From positions 1 through 33,138 of the forward strand of contig CAUJGS010000083.1 of the NCBI GenBank assembly GCA_963170185.1: DNA of 33,138 bases, given 5' to 3'. The translations under genes were made by a program, and so were the position numbers. Shown in pieces: positions 32,768 to 33,138 of this stretch; position 1 is the stretch's first letter; each line of letters opens with the position of its first letter. A model generated the notes under the pieces. It saw only the letters and a program-made list of their open reading frames with translations, was not told the DNA's origin and made no database searches. The stretch is from Bdellovibrionota bacterium. Its GTDB lineage: Bacteria > Bdellovibrionota > Bdellovibrionia > Bdellovibrionales > JAMPXM01.

Positions 32768-33138
32768 ATGAAAAAAAATATGCTCTCAAGTACATCCACA
32801 ATCTTGGCGTTTCTTTTGGGATCAGTCTTTGTTGTGTCAACTGCTCATCTGCCACTGGCAATTGCCGTAGGTGATCCGCAGGCGTGTGAGGCGGCTGGTG
32901 GCATATGGGACTTTGTTGCTGGATGTGAAATGAATCCAGGTGGCGGCGCGGGTGCTGGTGGCGCTGTTGGAGCTGCGGCGGGTGCTGGAGTTGCTGCAGG
33001 TGCGGCCGCTGGTGCTGCTAGCGGTGGCGAAAGTGCTGGGGTTGAGGGTGGTGAAGAGGCGACTTGTCAGTCAACTCAGCAAACAGCTCAAACAGCGTGT
33101 TTGACACCGGGGACTTCGGGTATGGATCCCGGTACGGC
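32768..33138 (+). CDS. Secreted Gly/Ala-rich protein, N-terminal part (right edge)
   Basis: The frame opens at ATG 32768 after GGGAGAG, a fair ribosome site, and is still open at the window end, so only 123 residues are visible. MKKNMLSSTSTILAFLLGSV then FVVSTAHLPLAIA is a signal peptide, cut near AIA-V at 31-33. The mature part begins with CEAAGGIWDFVAGC (C40 and C53). A run of about 40 residues of almost only Gly, Ala and Val follows, then a Gln/Thr-rich part with two more cysteines (EATCQSTQQTAQTACLTPG). Such Gly/Ala runs are flexible linkers or fibre-like surface segments. It follows the TadG-like gene after a terminator, so it probably has its own promoter. No family is recognised. Confidence 0.7.
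   Translation, partial: MKKNMLSSTSTILAFLLGSVFVVSTAHLPLAIAVGDPQACEAAGGIWDFVAGCEMNPGGGAGAGGAVGAAAGAGVAAGAAAGAASGGESAGVEGGEEATCQSTQQTAQTACLTPGTSGMDPGT

Overview
The window looks like a chromosomal segment of a Gram-negative bacterium, most plausibly a member of the Bdellovibrionota (Bdellovibrio-like). The reasons are the many signal-peptide and outer-membrane-type proteins, an FQNC-type lipoprotein-like N-terminus, a TadG-like membrane protein of a type I recall from Bdellovibrio, and a CFI-box protein. The assignment is inference from gene content and recollection, not from a search. No rRNA, tRNA, CRISPR array, insertion sequence or phage gene was recognised.

Region 1 (1-11244, almost all minus strand) is a long run of housekeeping genes. 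Read in transcription order they are rpsB, tsf, pyrH, frr, uppS, cdsA, rseP, tsaB, a MinD/FlhG-like ATPase, a J-like/RodZ-like HTH protein, rluD and pgeF. Many neighbours overlap by a few bases or sit within 10-60 bases of each other. The run couples translation (S2, EF-Ts, RRF, tRNA t6A, rRNA pseudouridine) to envelope lipid and peptidoglycan precursor synthesis and to envelope stress proteolysis. dxr, which commonly lies between cdsA and rseP, is absent there. The plus-strand C-terminal piece of a nitroreductase-family protein enters at the left edge.

Region 2 (11245-22247) starts with a 468-base divergent control region holding a strong palindrome and a plus-strand secreted protein of unknown function. 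That gene converges, stop codon on stop codon, with a FAD-dependent oxidoreductase. Upstream of the oxidoreductase is a tightly coupled minus-strand trio: two tandem, diverged, cysteine-rich secreted paralogues and a zinc-ribbon/CFI-box protein. Further upstream lie priA, an exported protein of unknown function and galU, joined by ATGA overlaps.

Region 3 (22248-24871) is a short plus-strand unit: a probable lipoprotein, an outer-membrane beta-barrel candidate and a 42-residue very basic protein, closed by a clear bidirectional intrinsic terminator.

Region 4 (24872-30183, minus strand) has an orphan TonB-like protein with a 12-base tandem repeat in its linker. It is followed by a unit of a secreted protein of unknown function, dipeptide-type ABC permeases (dppB- and dppC-like) and nagZ, ending in a probable terminator. 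The linkage of nagZ with peptide permeases suggests peptidoglycan turnover or recycling.

Region 5 (30184-33138, plus strand) holds a large TadG-like membrane-anchored surface protein, an intrinsic terminator, and the start of a secreted Gly/Ala-rich protein that runs off the right edge.

The best candidate for something undescribed is the 13874-18206 trio. The J-like/HTH fusion beside the MinD-like ATPase and the 42-residue basic protein come next.
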